From contig NC_007796.1 of NCBI RefSeq assembly GCF_000013445.1, positions 1,090,936 to 1,154,935 on the forward strand: a stretch of 64,000 bases of DNA, in the 5' to 3' direction. This stretch comes from Methanospirillum hungatei JF-1. GTDB taxonomy: Archaea > Halobacteriota > Methanomicrobia > Methanomicrobiales > Methanospirillaceae. The translations under genes and the position numbers were made by a program. This document shows, in pieces, positions 8,977-19,152 of the stretch (position 1 is its first letter; each line of letters opens with the position of its first letter). The notes beneath the pieces are model-generated. The model was not told where the DNA came from. It made no database searches and saw only the letters and a list, made by a program, of their open reading frames with translations.

Positions 8977-11586
8977 TTATTTTTTATATTGTTCAGGATT
9001 CTTATCAAAAGTATCCTTACATCCTTTATTACAGAAATAATAGGTTTTTCCTTCATAGGTAGATTTGAATTGGGCAGTATTCGGATCCACTGACATGCCA
9101 CATATCGGATCAATTTCTTTATTCATGTACATACCTGATTTCATTTCCTGCATAAGAGCCGGGGGTGTATACTGTTTTAAAAGAAGAGAAAGACTGATGA
9201 CCGTAACCGATGAGAATGCCATGGCAAGAGCCCCATATTCAGGTCTGAACGTGATTACAGGATAAAGAATTCCGGCCGCAAGTGGGATGAGAACAATATT
9301 ATACGCAAAAGCCCAGAATAAATTCAACCTGATTCTTCCCATTACTTTCCTAGCTAACTGGAGAGCTGCTGGTATATGAATGAGTGAATCCCTAACCAGA
9401 ACCACATCAGCACTTTCAATAGCGATATCTGTGCCAGAACCGATTGCAATTCCGGTATCCGCCCGTGCAAGAGCAGGTGCATCATTGATTCCATCCCCGA
9501 TAAATGCCACCACATTTCCATTGTTTTGAATCTGAATTACCTGATCTTCCTTCCCTTCAGGTAATACCCGGGCAAATATATCGGTAATTCCCACCATAGA
9601 CGCGACTGCATCGGCTGTAATCTGATTATCACCGGTAACCATACCGGACCGGATACCCATCTCTTTCAGGAGCCTGACAGCCCGTTCAGCTTCTGGCTTT
9701 ACCTGATCCGCAATAGAGATAAGACCCAGAATTTGGTCGTCACGTGAGATGAGAATTGTTGTTTTCCCTTCTCTTTCCCGCCGGGTTACCAACTCTTCTT
9801 CGTTAGATACAAATGAGATCCCTTCGGATACGATGAAATCACGGGTTCCCAGTCGGACCACCCCTCCGGATATTGTTCCTGAAAGGCCGCTCCCGGAAAT
9901 ATTCTGAAATGATGTGACCTCTGCAGGTTCAATCCCCTCGTGGTGTGCTTTTGCGAGGATGGCAGAACTTATCGGATGGTCGGAGAGAATTTCAAGAGAT
10001 GCAGCCATGGACAAGAGGAGTCTGGGATTACCGATGAATGAATCCACATCGGTGACAACTGGTTTTCCCTTGGTGATGGTTCCCGTCTTATCAAAAAGAG
10101 CCACGGTAATTTTATCAGCTATTTCTAAAACCGACCCATTCCTGATAAGTATACCAAGTTCGGCCCCACGCCCGATTCCAACCGTTACCGCAGTCGGTGT
10201 TGCAAGACCGAGAGCACACGGGCACGCTACAACAAGAACTGCAATCAGGGTCTGAAGGGAGAACCGAAGATCCATTCCTCTAATACCATACCAATAGAGA
10301 AATGCAAGAAAAGCAATAAGAAGAACAACAGGAATAAACCAGGTAACAGCATAATCAGCAAGTCTCTGGACAGGAGGGCGGGACCCCTGGGCCTCTTCAA
10401 CCAGTCTGATAATCCGGGCAAGCATCGTGTCAGAGCCAACTCTCGTAGCTTTATAAATAAATGCCCCGTTTGTTACCAGAGTGCCTCCGATGACCTCCTG
10501 CCCTGGTTCGCGCAAAACAGCCAGAGGTTCTCCGGTTACCATAGACTCATCAACATAACTTGAACCTGATACCACGATCCCATCTACAGGAATCCTTCCT
10601 CCCGGTCTCATACGAATGATATCTCCAGGGATTACCTCCTGAACAGGAATGTCTATCTCAACCCCATCACGAATAACCGACGCAGAGTCAGCCTGCAATC
10701 CAATCAATGAGGTTATTGCTGATGATGTCCGCCCTTTTGCCCGCGCTTCAAGATACCGGCCAAGAGATAAAAACGCGGTAAGCATAAGTGCAGTCTCATA
10801 GAACAACATATTCATATCAAGAATAATGGAAAATGTTCCGAGAACACTTGCAAGATATGCAACCGATATTCCCATCGCATACATGACATCCATATTCAGG
10901 GTTTTATTCCGAAGAGCACCAAAAGCAGCACGAAAGATAGGAGTACCAAGCCAGAACAGAACCGGAGTTGTAATAAGGAACTGAACATATGACATCAGAT
11001 GCATATCATGATCCGGAATATACATCATGCCCATAAGAACCAGAGAGAGACTAAAACCAATGATGATTTTAAAAAACTGCTTTTTTAACTGTATTTCCAG
11101 TAATTTTTCACTCTCATCTATCTCATCACGGTCAGTTCCGAGAAACTGATATCCGGCATTATCAATGACATCCCTGATTTTTTTTATATCTACAAGAGAA
11201 GGATTATAAGTGATATATGCCCGCTCATTCGACAGATTCACATCGGCTGATATCACACCATCTAAGGTCTGCAGGGCTTTCTGAACTGTCTGAACGCAGG
11301 AGGCACAGGTCATTCCTCCAACCTTTATAACCGCTTTTTCAAATTTGACCGAAAACCCACTCTTTTCCACAGCCCCGGTCAGATCTGAAACGGATACCTG
11401 TGAAGGATCATACAATACCCGTGCCTTCCCTGTTGCAAGGTTTACTTTTGACTCCATCACACCCGGTGTTGATGAAAGACTCTTTTCAACCGTAACTGCA
11501 CAGGTGGCACAATGCATTCCGGATATCTCCAATTCAATCTCTTTTTTATTCTCCTCTGCCATACAGGAACCTCTTTTTAGAACCAT
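8977..11586 (-). CDS. copA: Copper-translocating P1B-type ATPase with C-terminal YHS domain
   Basis: A heavy-metal P-type ATPase that exports Cu(I) across the membrane. Numbered from the first Met: two N-terminal HMA domains (GMHCATC, C26/C29; GMTCASC, C94/C97), eight predicted membrane helices, TGEP (351-354), the CPC ion-binding motif at 455-457, the phosphorylation site DKTG at 499-502 and GDGINDAP in the hinge. The last ~45 residues are an extra YHS domain (DPICGM...YYFCNKGCKDTF), a metal-binding module usually separate or N-terminal. Translation probably begins at Met9 (11562). It is convergent with the Ig-like gene, with 1 nt between. Confidence 0.95.
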   Translation of the reverse strand: MVLKRGSCMAEENKKEIELEISGMHCATCAVTVEKSLSSTPGVMESKVNLATGKARVLYDPSQVSVSDLTGAVEKSGFSVKFEKAVIKVGGMTCASCVQTVQKALQTLDGVISADVNLSNERAYITYNPSLVDIKKIRDVIDNAGYQFLGTDRDEIDESEKLLEIQLKKQFFKIIIGFSLSLVLMGMMYIPDHDMHLMSYVQFLITTPVLFWLGTPIFRAAFGALRNKTLNMDVMYAMGISVAYLASVLGTFSIILDMNMLFYETALMLTAFLSLGRYLEARAKGRTSSAITSLIGLQADSASVIRDGVEIDIPVQEVIPGDIIRMRPGGRIPVDGIVVSGSSYVDESMVTGEPLAVLREPGQEVIGGTLVTNGAFIYKATRVGSDTMLARIIRLVEEAQGSRPPVQRLADYAVTWFIPVVLLIAFLAFLYWYGIRGMDLRFSLQTLIAVLVVACPCALGLATPTAVTVGIGRGAELGILIRNGSVLEIADKITVALFDKTGTITKGKPVVTDVDSFIGNPRLLLSMAASLEILSDHPISSAILAKAHHEGIEPAEVTSFQNISGSGLSGTISGGVVRLGTRDFIVSEGISFVSNEEELVTRREREGKTTILISRDDQILGLISIADQVKPEAERAVRLLKEMGIRSGMVTGDNQITADAVASMVGITDIFARVLPEGKEDQVIQIQNNGNVVAFIGDGINDAPALARADTGIAIGSGTDIAIESADVVLVRDSLIHIPAALQLARKVMGRIRLNLFWAFAYNIVLIPLAAGILYPVITFRPEYGALAMAFSSVTVISLSLLLKQYTPPALMQEMKSGMYMNKEIDPICGMSVDPNTAQFKSTYEGKTYYFCNKGCKDTFDKNPEQYKK

Positions 11587-11651
11587 CTTTTTCTATGGAG
11601 ATAAATGAAACTCAAAAACTCATTTTGGATAATAAAACCAGATGATAATAT

Positions 11652-12440
11652 ATGATCCTTTGTGCAGCACAGATATCACCCTGTTGGAATGATCCGGAAT
11701 CCGGATTAAAAAAGATGAGACAATATGCTGCTGAGGCAGTAGAAGGAGATGCTGAGTTGATTGCATTTCCAGAGCAGATACTAACCGGTTGGGATCCCCA
11801 TGATACATCATATACAACAGAAGAAACAGGAGCACTCGTAGATCAGATGCGTGAGATTGCACAAGAGGTGAGTATCGGATTAATTGGATCATATCGGGAA
11901 AAAGGTGAAGAAAACCCTTTAAACACCTGTATTGCTATCGGACCTGATGGGCGGACACTTGCGAAATATTCCAAGATTCATCTTTTTTCTCCAGCTGGAG
12001 AAGATCTTCATTACTCAGCCGGCAGGACACTGGGATCATGTACCGTGAACTCCTGCACAATTGGTCTTGCCATATGCTATGATCTCAGATTTTCACAACT
12101 CTTTCAAGCGTACCGGAATAAAGGGGTCCTCCTTATGATTGTCCCTTCAGCCTGGCCATCCTCCCGGATGAAACATTTTAATCTTTTCACAACAAGTAGA
12201 GCGGCGGAATTTCAGACCTTTGTGGCTTCTGTGAATACCGTCGGTATCACTCCTGTCGATACCTATACAGGAGGGACATGTATTGCCGGACCGGATGGAA
12301 CTATCAGGGCACGGGGAAGTGATCTGGAAGAATTAATTTTTTATGATATTCACGAAGAAGAAGCACTCACTATGAGAAAAAAATTCCCGGTTCATCAGGA
12401 TTATGAGAAGGTTGACTATACTGAATTACTTGCCAGATAA
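11652..12440 (+). CDS. Carbon-nitrogen hydrolase (nitrilase superfamily)
   Basis: A cytosolic amidohydrolase with the complete Glu-Lys-Cys triad: E41 (FPEQ), K108 (KYSKIHLF) and C142 (GLAICYDLRF). The 262-residue length and the CYDLRFSQLF signature are closest to the omega-amidase/Nit branch, which hydrolyses alpha-ketoglutaramate-type or small amide substrates. The substrate cannot be fixed from sequence alone. It is divergent from copA with a 65-bp spacer and convergent with the next gene. Family assignment is secure. Confidence 0.88.
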   Translation: MILCAAQISPCWNDPESGLKKMRQYAAEAVEGDAELIAFPEQILTGWDPHDTSYTTEETGALVDQMREIAQEVSIGLIGSYREKGEENPLNTCIAIGPDGRTLAKYSKIHLFSPAGEDLHYSAGRTLGSCTVNSCTIGLAICYDLRFSQLFQAYRNKGVLLMIVPSAWPSSRMKHFNLFTTSRAAEFQTFVASVNTVGITPVDTYTGGTCIAGPDGTIRARGSDLEELIFYDIHEEEALTMRKKFPVHQDYEKVDYTELLAR

Positions 12441-12448
12441 AAAAGGGT

Positions 12449-13228
12449 TTACAATATTAAAATCAGTTCACTCACTGATTCATCATATTCATCATCGCCT
12501 GGGAACCTGACCTGAATAAAGGTGGTCGTCGATCCTCCACTGGCGGTAAATTTAAAAAAGCCTTTCTCATCTGTGGTCGAGATACCAAGAATAGAAAAGT
12601 CGCTTCTTGTTCCCACCCGGTCGGATGCTTCACAAATTACCTTTTTCCCTGACAGTGGGGCTCCGTTCTCACCCATCAGTTGTCCGCCGATGGAGACCGC
12701 CTGACCAGGGAATGGATTGGAAGGGGATGCCTTTGCGGTAATTTTTGTCTTTGATTTGGCTACCTGTGGGATAATTCCGGTCTTTACCTTTGGCTCTTTT
12801 GAGATATGACCTGATACAATCTCACTTACTGTTCCTTCAAACTGGGAATTTCCATTATATCTGACTCTGAGATATTCAGGCGGTGATGCTGCCGGTCGGA
12901 AAAATGAATATGCCCCTTCAATATCAGTAGTTGCCACTGCCAGAAATTCATATTCACTTTCCGGATCATTTTCTTCCAATCGTTCAAGGGATACTTTCTT
13001 ATTACCCATAACCGTACCTTCTGCATCAGTCAGGATCCCTTTCACGGTGAATGGGAGATTTTCACCCGGATCAGCAGGATCGGTCCCAATTGAAAGATGG
13101 GTCACTACCTTATCAGCAAAAACACCAGTCCCCCACCCACAAAAAACAAGTGCGATAAGGGTTGTCAGGACCACCAGAGAGAAACTGAGTGCACGTTGTG
13201 ACTGCACTGGTGAACACGTCATACCCAA
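12449..13228 (-). CDS. Exported Ig-like repeat surface protein
   Basis: I do not recognise a specific family. A hydrophobic N-terminal segment (LSFSLVVLTTLIALVFCGWG, about residues 15-34) serves as signal peptide or membrane anchor. Two similar ~90-residue modules follow: 'GTDPADPGENLPFTVKGIL...KKVSLERL...GAYSFFRP...VRYNGNSQFEGTVSEIVSG' and 'KASPSNPFPGQAVSIGGQL...KKVICEAS...GFFKFTAS...VRFPGDDEYDESVSELILIL'. The internal duplication and Gly/Thr-rich strands indicate Ig-like surface domains. It resembles the exported protein at 8232-8975. Function unknown. Confidence 0.7.
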   Translation of the reverse strand: MGMTCSPVQSQRALSFSLVVLTTLIALVFCGWGTGVFADKVVTHLSIGTDPADPGENLPFTVKGILTDAEGTVMGNKKVSLERLEENDPESEYEFLAVATTDIEGAYSFFRPAASPPEYLRVRYNGNSQFEGTVSEIVSGHISKEPKVKTGIIPQVAKSKTKITAKASPSNPFPGQAVSIGGQLMGENGAPLSGKKVICEASDRVGTRSDFSILGISTTDEKGFFKFTASGGSTTTFIQVRFPGDDEYDESVSELILIL

Positions 13229-13271
13229 TATCTGGTACCGCTTCCATTAACAGGATTCCCATCAAAAGGGA

Positions 13272-15392
13272 TTATATAAGTTTAACCACATCGTGTTTTG
13301 GCTCCATTGCTTCACCGGAACGAAGCATCGCAGTAAGCTGGCGTTCCACCTCATCACGGTCAAATCCCTGCTGACGGACGATTTCTATCACATCAGGTTT
13401 ATGAGCTCTGCCATTCTCATCTGCAATATCCCGTATTGCCTGCTTAATATTTCTGATAAGATCACGTTTACTCTTAGAAACACCGGTTGCGAGCATATCA
13501 ATATCAAACGAACCGCTTGATGGATCATATGCTACCTGCCTCAGACAAGTATCGATAATGGTAATGACCCGATCTGCATCACTCTTTTCTATGACAGAAG
13601 AGAGTCTGATTCTGGCTGATGCCTCTGCCAGCCGGACAATTGCCTCAAGCTGCCGGGCAGTAACCGGGACCGGTTTGTTCGCATCCGCAAGGTCACGGAG
13701 TTTCATGTAGTATGCAATCAATGTTTCGCGTGCTTCGTCTGAGAGCCGGGGGAAGCAGCTTCGTTTCGCATAAGCCACATACTTTCTGAACATTGCCGGA
13801 TCGATCTCCGGAGTGACCGGTTTTAGCTGTTCGGTGATATACTCTTCATCCACACCGGGGATTGGTTCACGGTTGTGTTGTGCGATAAGTTCTCCAACAC
13901 TATGAGCCTTGATGATATGCTCCGCTATTGCCAGATCACGCTCATGTTCAGGTTTGTCTGTTAGGACAAAGAGGAGATCAAATCGAGACAGCAGAGAAGG
14001 GGGCATATTGATCTGATCCCCTATCGGAACAAAATCATCAAACCTTCCATACTTGGGGTTTGCTGCACCGAGAAGAGCGCATCGGGATTTTAACGTTGCC
14101 GTAATACCAGCCTTTGCAACAGAAATAGACTGCTGTTCCATAGCTTCATGAAGAGCGCTCCGGTCATGCTTATCCATCTTGTCCATCTCATCAACGCAGG
14201 CCACACCCATATCTGCCAGGACCAGAGCACCTGCTTCAAGGGTCCATCGACCGTCTCCAAACTCATCTTTAACTGCAGTGGCAGTAAGACCGGCTGATGT
14301 TGTTGACTGTCCGGAGGTGTATATTGCCCGGGGAGAGAGACGGACAACATACCTGAGCATCTGGGACTTTGCAATTCCAGGATCACCAATTAAGAGGACG
14401 TGAATATCACCGCGAAGCCTGCTCCCATCCGGCATCTCCTTTGCAATTCCTCCAAAGAGCTGAAGAGCAATTGCATCCTTGACATCATCCACTCCATAGA
14501 TTGTAGGAGCAATGGAGTGTGCAATCTTCCGATAGATATTTGGATCTTTGGAAAGGGCGAGGATCTCTTTTTCATCCTCCTCACTGATGTTCACCTCTTC
14601 AAACTCTTTTTCAGCTACTTCAATAGAGTTACATTCCACATAGATATCAAATATCGTGGACTTTGTTCCGTACGAATTTCGTTGAATCGAGCGGAGGATT
14701 CCATTGACAACTATCCGGTCACCAGGTGCAGAAGTACCACAGATATCATCAATCACATCAAGATCTATGGTCTGCGGTTGTTCACCGCCACGAAGTCCCT
14801 CAGGGGACTCCTGAATTCGAAGTTTTTGAGAGTCTACAAATCGTGAAAACCGGGGAATGAGCTCAAGCTTCTTCTGAGTACATCCATCTGCCTGACACCC
14901 GTCCGGCTCTACAAAGGGACCATATGACTGAGCTTTGACGGTACGATGACCGGCAGGACATCGGAATACAGCCAGAGTGATTCGAGGTCTTACTTCGGTC
15001 GTTTTCCGGAGAATTCCCTCAACACTAATGAACTTGCCGATATGATCAGAACGGATTTCCCTGATTGCAATCTTCCTGGGGAGATTGATAAATCTGACAT
15101 TAATATCTGGCTGCTCATCTTTCTTTCTGGTTTTTACAAGCCGATGGGTTCGGATAGCATCTTTGACATCTCCTATTACTTTCCCAGGGTTTTCCAAAAG
15201 TTCATCAGCAAGTTCAGTCCCGGTCTTACCAAAACTCTCAATATCGCGATAATTTATATAGAGCGAGCGTTTGTAAGGATATTCACGGGATAATTCATCG
15301 AGTTCTTTTTTATATCGTGTCTTGAGAAACCGGTGCCAGTCTGCATCACGGTCTGTAATCTCAACCGATTCTACATCTTTTCCTGGTACCAT
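13272..15392 (-). CDS. mcm: Replicative helicase MCM
   Basis: The archaeal minichromosome maintenance helicase, a hexameric 3'-5' helicase that unwinds the replication fork. The N-terminal domain has the OB fold and a zinc site (C145, H149, C166, C171). The AAA+ core has Walker A GDPGIAKS (336-343), Walker B GVACVDEMDKM (396-406), the ANPKYGR sensor and the arginine-finger motif SLLSRFD. A C-terminal winged helix covers roughly the last 80 residues. At 706 residues it is a normal single-copy type MCM. It is transcribed alone. Confidence 0.97.
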   Translation of the reverse strand: MVPGKDVESVEITDRDADWHRFLKTRYKKELDELSREYPYKRSLYINYRDIESFGKTGTELADELLENPGKVIGDVKDAIRTHRLVKTRKKDEQPDINVRFINLPRKIAIREIRSDHIGKFISVEGILRKTTEVRPRITLAVFRCPAGHRTVKAQSYGPFVEPDGCQADGCTQKKLELIPRFSRFVDSQKLRIQESPEGLRGGEQPQTIDLDVIDDICGTSAPGDRIVVNGILRSIQRNSYGTKSTIFDIYVECNSIEVAEKEFEEVNISEEDEKEILALSKDPNIYRKIAHSIAPTIYGVDDVKDAIALQLFGGIAKEMPDGSRLRGDIHVLLIGDPGIAKSQMLRYVVRLSPRAIYTSGQSTTSAGLTATAVKDEFGDGRWTLEAGALVLADMGVACVDEMDKMDKHDRSALHEAMEQQSISVAKAGITATLKSRCALLGAANPKYGRFDDFVPIGDQINMPPSLLSRFDLLFVLTDKPEHERDLAIAEHIIKAHSVGELIAQHNREPIPGVDEEYITEQLKPVTPEIDPAMFRKYVAYAKRSCFPRLSDEARETLIAYYMKLRDLADANKPVPVTARQLEAIVRLAEASARIRLSSVIEKSDADRVITIIDTCLRQVAYDPSSGSFDIDMLATGVSKSKRDLIRNIKQAIRDIADENGRAHKPDVIEIVRQQGFDRDEVERQLTAMLRSGEAMEPKHDVVKLI

Positions 15393-15453
15393 GAAGATCA
15401 GAATTACAATGCATTTTGTTCATGAAATGAGGATATGTATTTGATCCACAAGA

Positions 15454-16755
15454 TTAAGAGAGTTTTCGAAAATGAACATGAGGAACGCTCAGAACAAAAC
15501 AGGCCCCTTCTCCCTGTTTTCCATTTTCAATGATTGAAATATCGGTAATTGACAGGATTTCCCGAACGAGGAATAGTCCAAGCCCGGTATTTTTTCCATA
15601 ACCGCGCCCGAAAATCTGTTCTTTATCCCCATCAGCAACGCCCGCTCCATCATCAGCAATTTTTAGTTCCAAAATACCCTCTTTCTCACATGCACTCATA
15701 TGAATAGTGGTAACGTGTTCACCATGCCGAAGTGCATTATCAAATAGATTATAGAAAACCTTTTCAATGAGGGGGTCAACAAAAATTTCGTACTGATTCA
15801 CATCCGGATCAACGATTACTGCGATCTGGGTAAATGTTGAACTCATTTTATGAATCAAATCTTCAAGCCGAATCCAGACCGCACCTTTTACCCCCAGTTC
15901 TTCATACAGTCTGGTAAACTCGATCTGGGCAGATAATCTGGAGAGCAGCTGACCTTCACGTTCCAGATATTCCTGAAATTGAGGATCCGGACTGTCCATT
16001 TTCGCAAGTTCATTATATGAAAGAAGAGCCATCATGGTATTTTTCATATCGTGACGGGTGATGGATGAGAGAAGCCCGAGTTTTTTATTTGCCTGTGAGA
16101 GCGATAACTCAACACGTTTACGCTCTGATATCTCATTTTTCAAATCTTCATTGATCCTGAGAAGTTCATTATTCGCATCGCTCAGCTGATCATTTACAGA
16201 AGCAAGTCTGTCTTTCGCCTCATTCAACTCATTATTTTTAGAAATTGCAATCTCATATGTAGAAAGAAGGATATTCAGAATCTTCTGACGGTTCGAAGTA
16301 ATAACATGAGTACTTCCTGAAAAAAATACCGATACTCCAGGTTCAACAGATTCATCTTGATGGATGGTCCTATTTGCCAGAATGACCTTAATACGGTCAA
16401 GAAGATATGCGGCTTCATATGGCTTAATAATAAAATTATCTGCTCCACATTCAAGTCCGGAAAGCACATCCCTGGGATCAAAGAGCTGGGTTACCAAAAT
16501 TACCGGGATGTTCCTGGTCTCTGGATCAGCCTTTAATGTCTTACATAATTCATACCCATTCATTTCAGGCATCATGACATCAGTCAGGACCAGAGTCGGG
16601 AGTTCCTTTTGTATCTCCTCCAGCGCTTGTCGGCCGTTATATGCCACTCTGACTTTATATCCTGCTTTATCAAGCAGATGACGTAATATTTCAGCCTGAG
16701 TCTTACTATCCTCAGCAATGAGAATTGAAACCGTTTCATTTTGAATATCAGCCAT
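15454..16755 (-). CDS. Response regulator-histidine kinase hybrid (REC-coiled coil-HisKA-HATPase)
   Basis: The start at 16755 (MADIQNE) is preceded by a strong AGGAGGT site; the frame stays open to 16833 inside the upstream gene. The protein opens with a receiver domain whose phospho-accepting Asp is in LVLTDVMMPEMNG. A conserved linker and a coiled coil (about residues 180-240) follow, then an H-box RHDMKN and a HATPase_c domain with an N-box (NLFDNALRHG) and GTGLGLFLV-type G box. It has no membrane segment, so it is a cytosolic kinase switched by its own receiver. It overlaps the preceding kinase gene by 8 nt and closes the chemosensory operon. Confidence 0.9.
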   Translation of the reverse strand: MADIQNETVSILIAEDSKTQAEILRHLLDKAGYKVRVAYNGRQALEEIQKELPTLVLTDVMMPEMNGYELCKTLKADPETRNIPVILVTQLFDPRDVLSGLECGADNFIIKPYEAAYLLDRIKVILANRTIHQDESVEPGVSVFFSGSTHVITSNRQKILNILLSTYEIAISKNNELNEAKDRLASVNDQLSDANNELLRINEDLKNEISERKRVELSLSQANKKLGLLSSITRHDMKNTMMALLSYNELAKMDSPDPQFQEYLEREGQLLSRLSAQIEFTRLYEELGVKGAVWIRLEDLIHKMSSTFTQIAVIVDPDVNQYEIFVDPLIEKVFYNLFDNALRHGEHVTTIHMSACEKEGILELKIADDGAGVADGDKEQIFGRGYGKNTGLGLFLVREILSITDISIIENGKQGEGACFVLSVPHVHFRKLS

Positions 16756-18103
16756 GAAGACCTCCTTTTTGGACAGGCGGAGATTCTGATATGGAATCAG
16801 TATCAGGCAGGAAGACCTGAAATGTTGAGCCATCCCCAGGTCCAGGGCTCTTTACTGATACTGTTCCTCCGTATAATGCAATGATACGCTTCACTATTGC
16901 AAGACCAAGACCATGAACTGAATGGTCATGTCGTGATTCATCGGCTTTATAAAAATCATCAAAAACCCTGCCAATCTGATCATGTGTAAGTCCTATTCCG
17001 GTATCCTGAATACTGAGTACCTGCTTTTTTGCCTCATGTTCGCAGGTAAGGGTAATACTTCCCATATCTTTATTATACATGATTGCATTCGAGACCAGGT
17101 TTTCCATAACTGTCATTGCATGAAAATGAGACATCCGGATACAAGTCCTGGGACGGATAAAATTTTTTACCGTTATCCCTTTTTGTTCCAGCAGATATGA
17201 GTGATTTCCTAATACTTCAAGTGAGATCAAATGAATATCTGCACTGGTTTTCATGTCAGAGAATGAATCAAGGGTGATGTGTGACAGTTTGAGAATCCGG
17301 TCAACCAGATGCTTCAAAACGGTAACATCTTTCACCAGGAGAGAAAGAATCTCTTTTTTTTCTTCATCTGATTCTTTCTGATATAAATACGGTAAAAATG
17401 CGTACAACGGAGTCAGGGGGGTTTTTAAATCATGACCAATCCGGGTTATGAGGTCTGTTCTCTGCATTAGAAGATGTTCAACAATCTCGTTGGTCACTGA
17501 TAATGCCTGTGTTCTTTCTTCTACCAGCTCTTCGAGATGTGAGGTGAAATCATTCAGTTCCCTGGTCGTTTGTTCCAGTTCTGAATTTTTTAATGCTGCA
17601 GTCTGATAAATTGACATGAGGATGCAGAGCAGATCCTCCCGTGATGAACTTATGAGATACTCATGCCCTTCATAAACAAATGGTATCCTATCAGAATCGG
17701 ACCTGTTTGAAGCGGGATGATTCGGTCTATCTGCAACAAGAGATATTTCCCTGATCAACTGCTCCCTTCTGACCGGTTTTATAATGAAATTATTAGCACC
17801 ACAACAAAGACCTCTGATAATATCAGTCGGATCGGATAACTGAGTGACAAAAATAATAGGGATATGAGAGAATCGGGCATCTTTTCTGAGCAGATGACAG
17901 AAGGTATATCCATCCATCCCCGGCATGACAATATCGGTAAGTATCAGATCAAAGGGCGTATGATCAAGAACCAGAAATGCAGATGCAGGGGATTCAACCC
18001 ATTCCGCCTCATACCCTTCCTGGGTAAGATAGTGTCTGATTATGTCAGCCTGAGTCTTACTGTCTTCCACGACAAGTATCCGGAACTTGTGTGATGCTGT
18101 CAC
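16748..18103 (-). CDS. Response regulator-histidine kinase hybrid (REC-HisKA-HATPase)
   Basis: A 451-residue soluble kinase paralogous to the next gene. The N-terminal receiver has DLILTDIVMPGMDG; a segment after it (YLISSSREDLLCILMSIYQTAALKNSELEQ) matches the linker of the downstream kinase. The H-box is IGHDLKTPLTPLY and the ATPase domain has the N-box ENLVSNAIMYN and the DTGIGL and GLGLAIVKR motifs. It overlaps cheB by 4 nt and the second kinase by 8 nt. An attached REC at the N-terminus suggests it receives phosphate from the CheA of this cluster; that link is inference. Confidence 0.9.
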   Translation of the reverse strand: MTASHKFRILVVEDSKTQADIIRHYLTQEGYEAEWVESPASAFLVLDHTPFDLILTDIVMPGMDGYTFCHLLRKDARFSHIPIIFVTQLSDPTDIIRGLCCGANNFIIKPVRREQLIREISLVADRPNHPASNRSDSDRIPFVYEGHEYLISSSREDLLCILMSIYQTAALKNSELEQTTRELNDFTSHLEELVEERTQALSVTNEIVEHLLMQRTDLITRIGHDLKTPLTPLYAFLPYLYQKESDEEKKEILSLLVKDVTVLKHLVDRILKLSHITLDSFSDMKTSADIHLISLEVLGNHSYLLEQKGITVKNFIRPRTCIRMSHFHAMTVMENLVSNAIMYNKDMGSITLTCEHEAKKQVLSIQDTGIGLTHDQIGRVFDDFYKADESRHDHSVHGLGLAIVKRIIALYGGTVSVKSPGPGDGSTFQVFLPDTDSISESPPVQKGGLHG

Positions 18104-19152
18104 AATTGCCTCCGTTCAGATAGTGATCGTAAAAACCTGGCAATTTCGACAGGAGGAAGAGAGAACATGCCAGCGTTCAGCATCTCTGCCGCACCAGGCA
18201 TCCCGTATACAAATGAACTATCCCGGTCCTGGATGATAGTACACCCGCCATTTTGCCTGATCTGGAGAAGTTCTTCTGCTCCGTCTGACCCCATTCCAGA
18301 AAGAAGAATGCCTAATACATGTGATCCAAGATTTTTTGCAGCAGACCTGAATAAATAAGAAACTGATGGTCGCAAATTATGCTCAGGTGGGCTTATTGAG
18401 AATGAAAACCTAAGATCTGATGTTACTCCGGTATGTATCCCGTCAGGTGCGACATATAGTTTTCCTGGTTGTAACACCTCTCCTTCCCTTGCAATACTGA
18501 CAGGAAAACCGGTTGATTCAGTCAACCACAATGCCAGGCCTTCTATAAAGCCGGGGGACATATGCTGGACCAGAACTAATGGCAGAGGGAATCCAAGAGG
18601 GAGATTACTTATAATCTCCTGGATGACCTGTGGCCCGCCAGTCGAAGCACCAATCACAATGACCCGAATATCCTGGTGAATCTGAAATGGAATCTGAATA
18701 GTACTGGCTTCTGGCTTTGGAACTTTCAGATGATTAGATCGCCTTCGAATAACTTTCACTTCAGAATACGTACGAATAGCATTCACAAATTCAGAAACTG
18801 CCTCTTCATAGTCAGGATCTCCATATGCAGGAGGTTTTCGGAAGACAGCCAGGGCTCCTGCTTCAACTGCTCTGAATGAAGCCCGAATCTCTTCAAGATT
18901 GTCAATACCGCTGACGATGATGATAGGGACGGGTGTCCGCTCCATTATCTGTCTGGTAGTTGCGAACCCATCAAGGTCCGGCATATTGATATCCATAGTG
19001 ATAATATCAGGAGCAAGACGGGAAGCAAGAATGATCGCCTCCTTTCCATTCTTTGCTTGACCTATAACAGAAATATCCGGTTCCTTCTCCAATATACTCT
19101 GAAGTACCATAAGAGTTACCGGTGAATCATCCACCAGCAGTACCCGAATCAT
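18100..19152 (-). CDS. cheB: Chemotaxis protein-glutamate methylesterase CheB
   Basis: Removes methyl groups from chemoreceptor glutamates (and deamidates glutamines) when phosphorylated by CheA. Receiver domain with D54 in ITMDINMPDLDG, then a linker and the methylesterase domain with catalytic S170 (IGASTGGP), H197 (LVQHMSPGF) and the Asp in LLSGMGSDGAEEL. Full length at 350 residues. It overlaps cheA and the kinase gene downstream by 4 nt each, so expression is coupled. Confidence 0.95.
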   Translation of the reverse strand: MIRVLLVDDSPVTLMVLQSILEKEPDISVIGQAKNGKEAIILASRLAPDIITMDINMPDLDGFATTRQIMERTPVPIIIVSGIDNLEEIRASFRAVEAGALAVFRKPPAYGDPDYEEAVSEFVNAIRTYSEVKVIRRRSNHLKVPKPEASTIQIPFQIHQDIRVIVIGASTGGPQVIQEIISNLPLGFPLPLVLVQHMSPGFIEGLALWLTESTGFPVSIAREGEVLQPGKLYVAPDGIHTGVTSDLRFSFSISPPEHNLRPSVSYLFRSAAKNLGSHVLGILLSGMGSDGAEELLQIRQNGGCTIIQDRDSSFVYGMPGAAEMLNAGMFSLPPVEIARFLRSLSERRQL

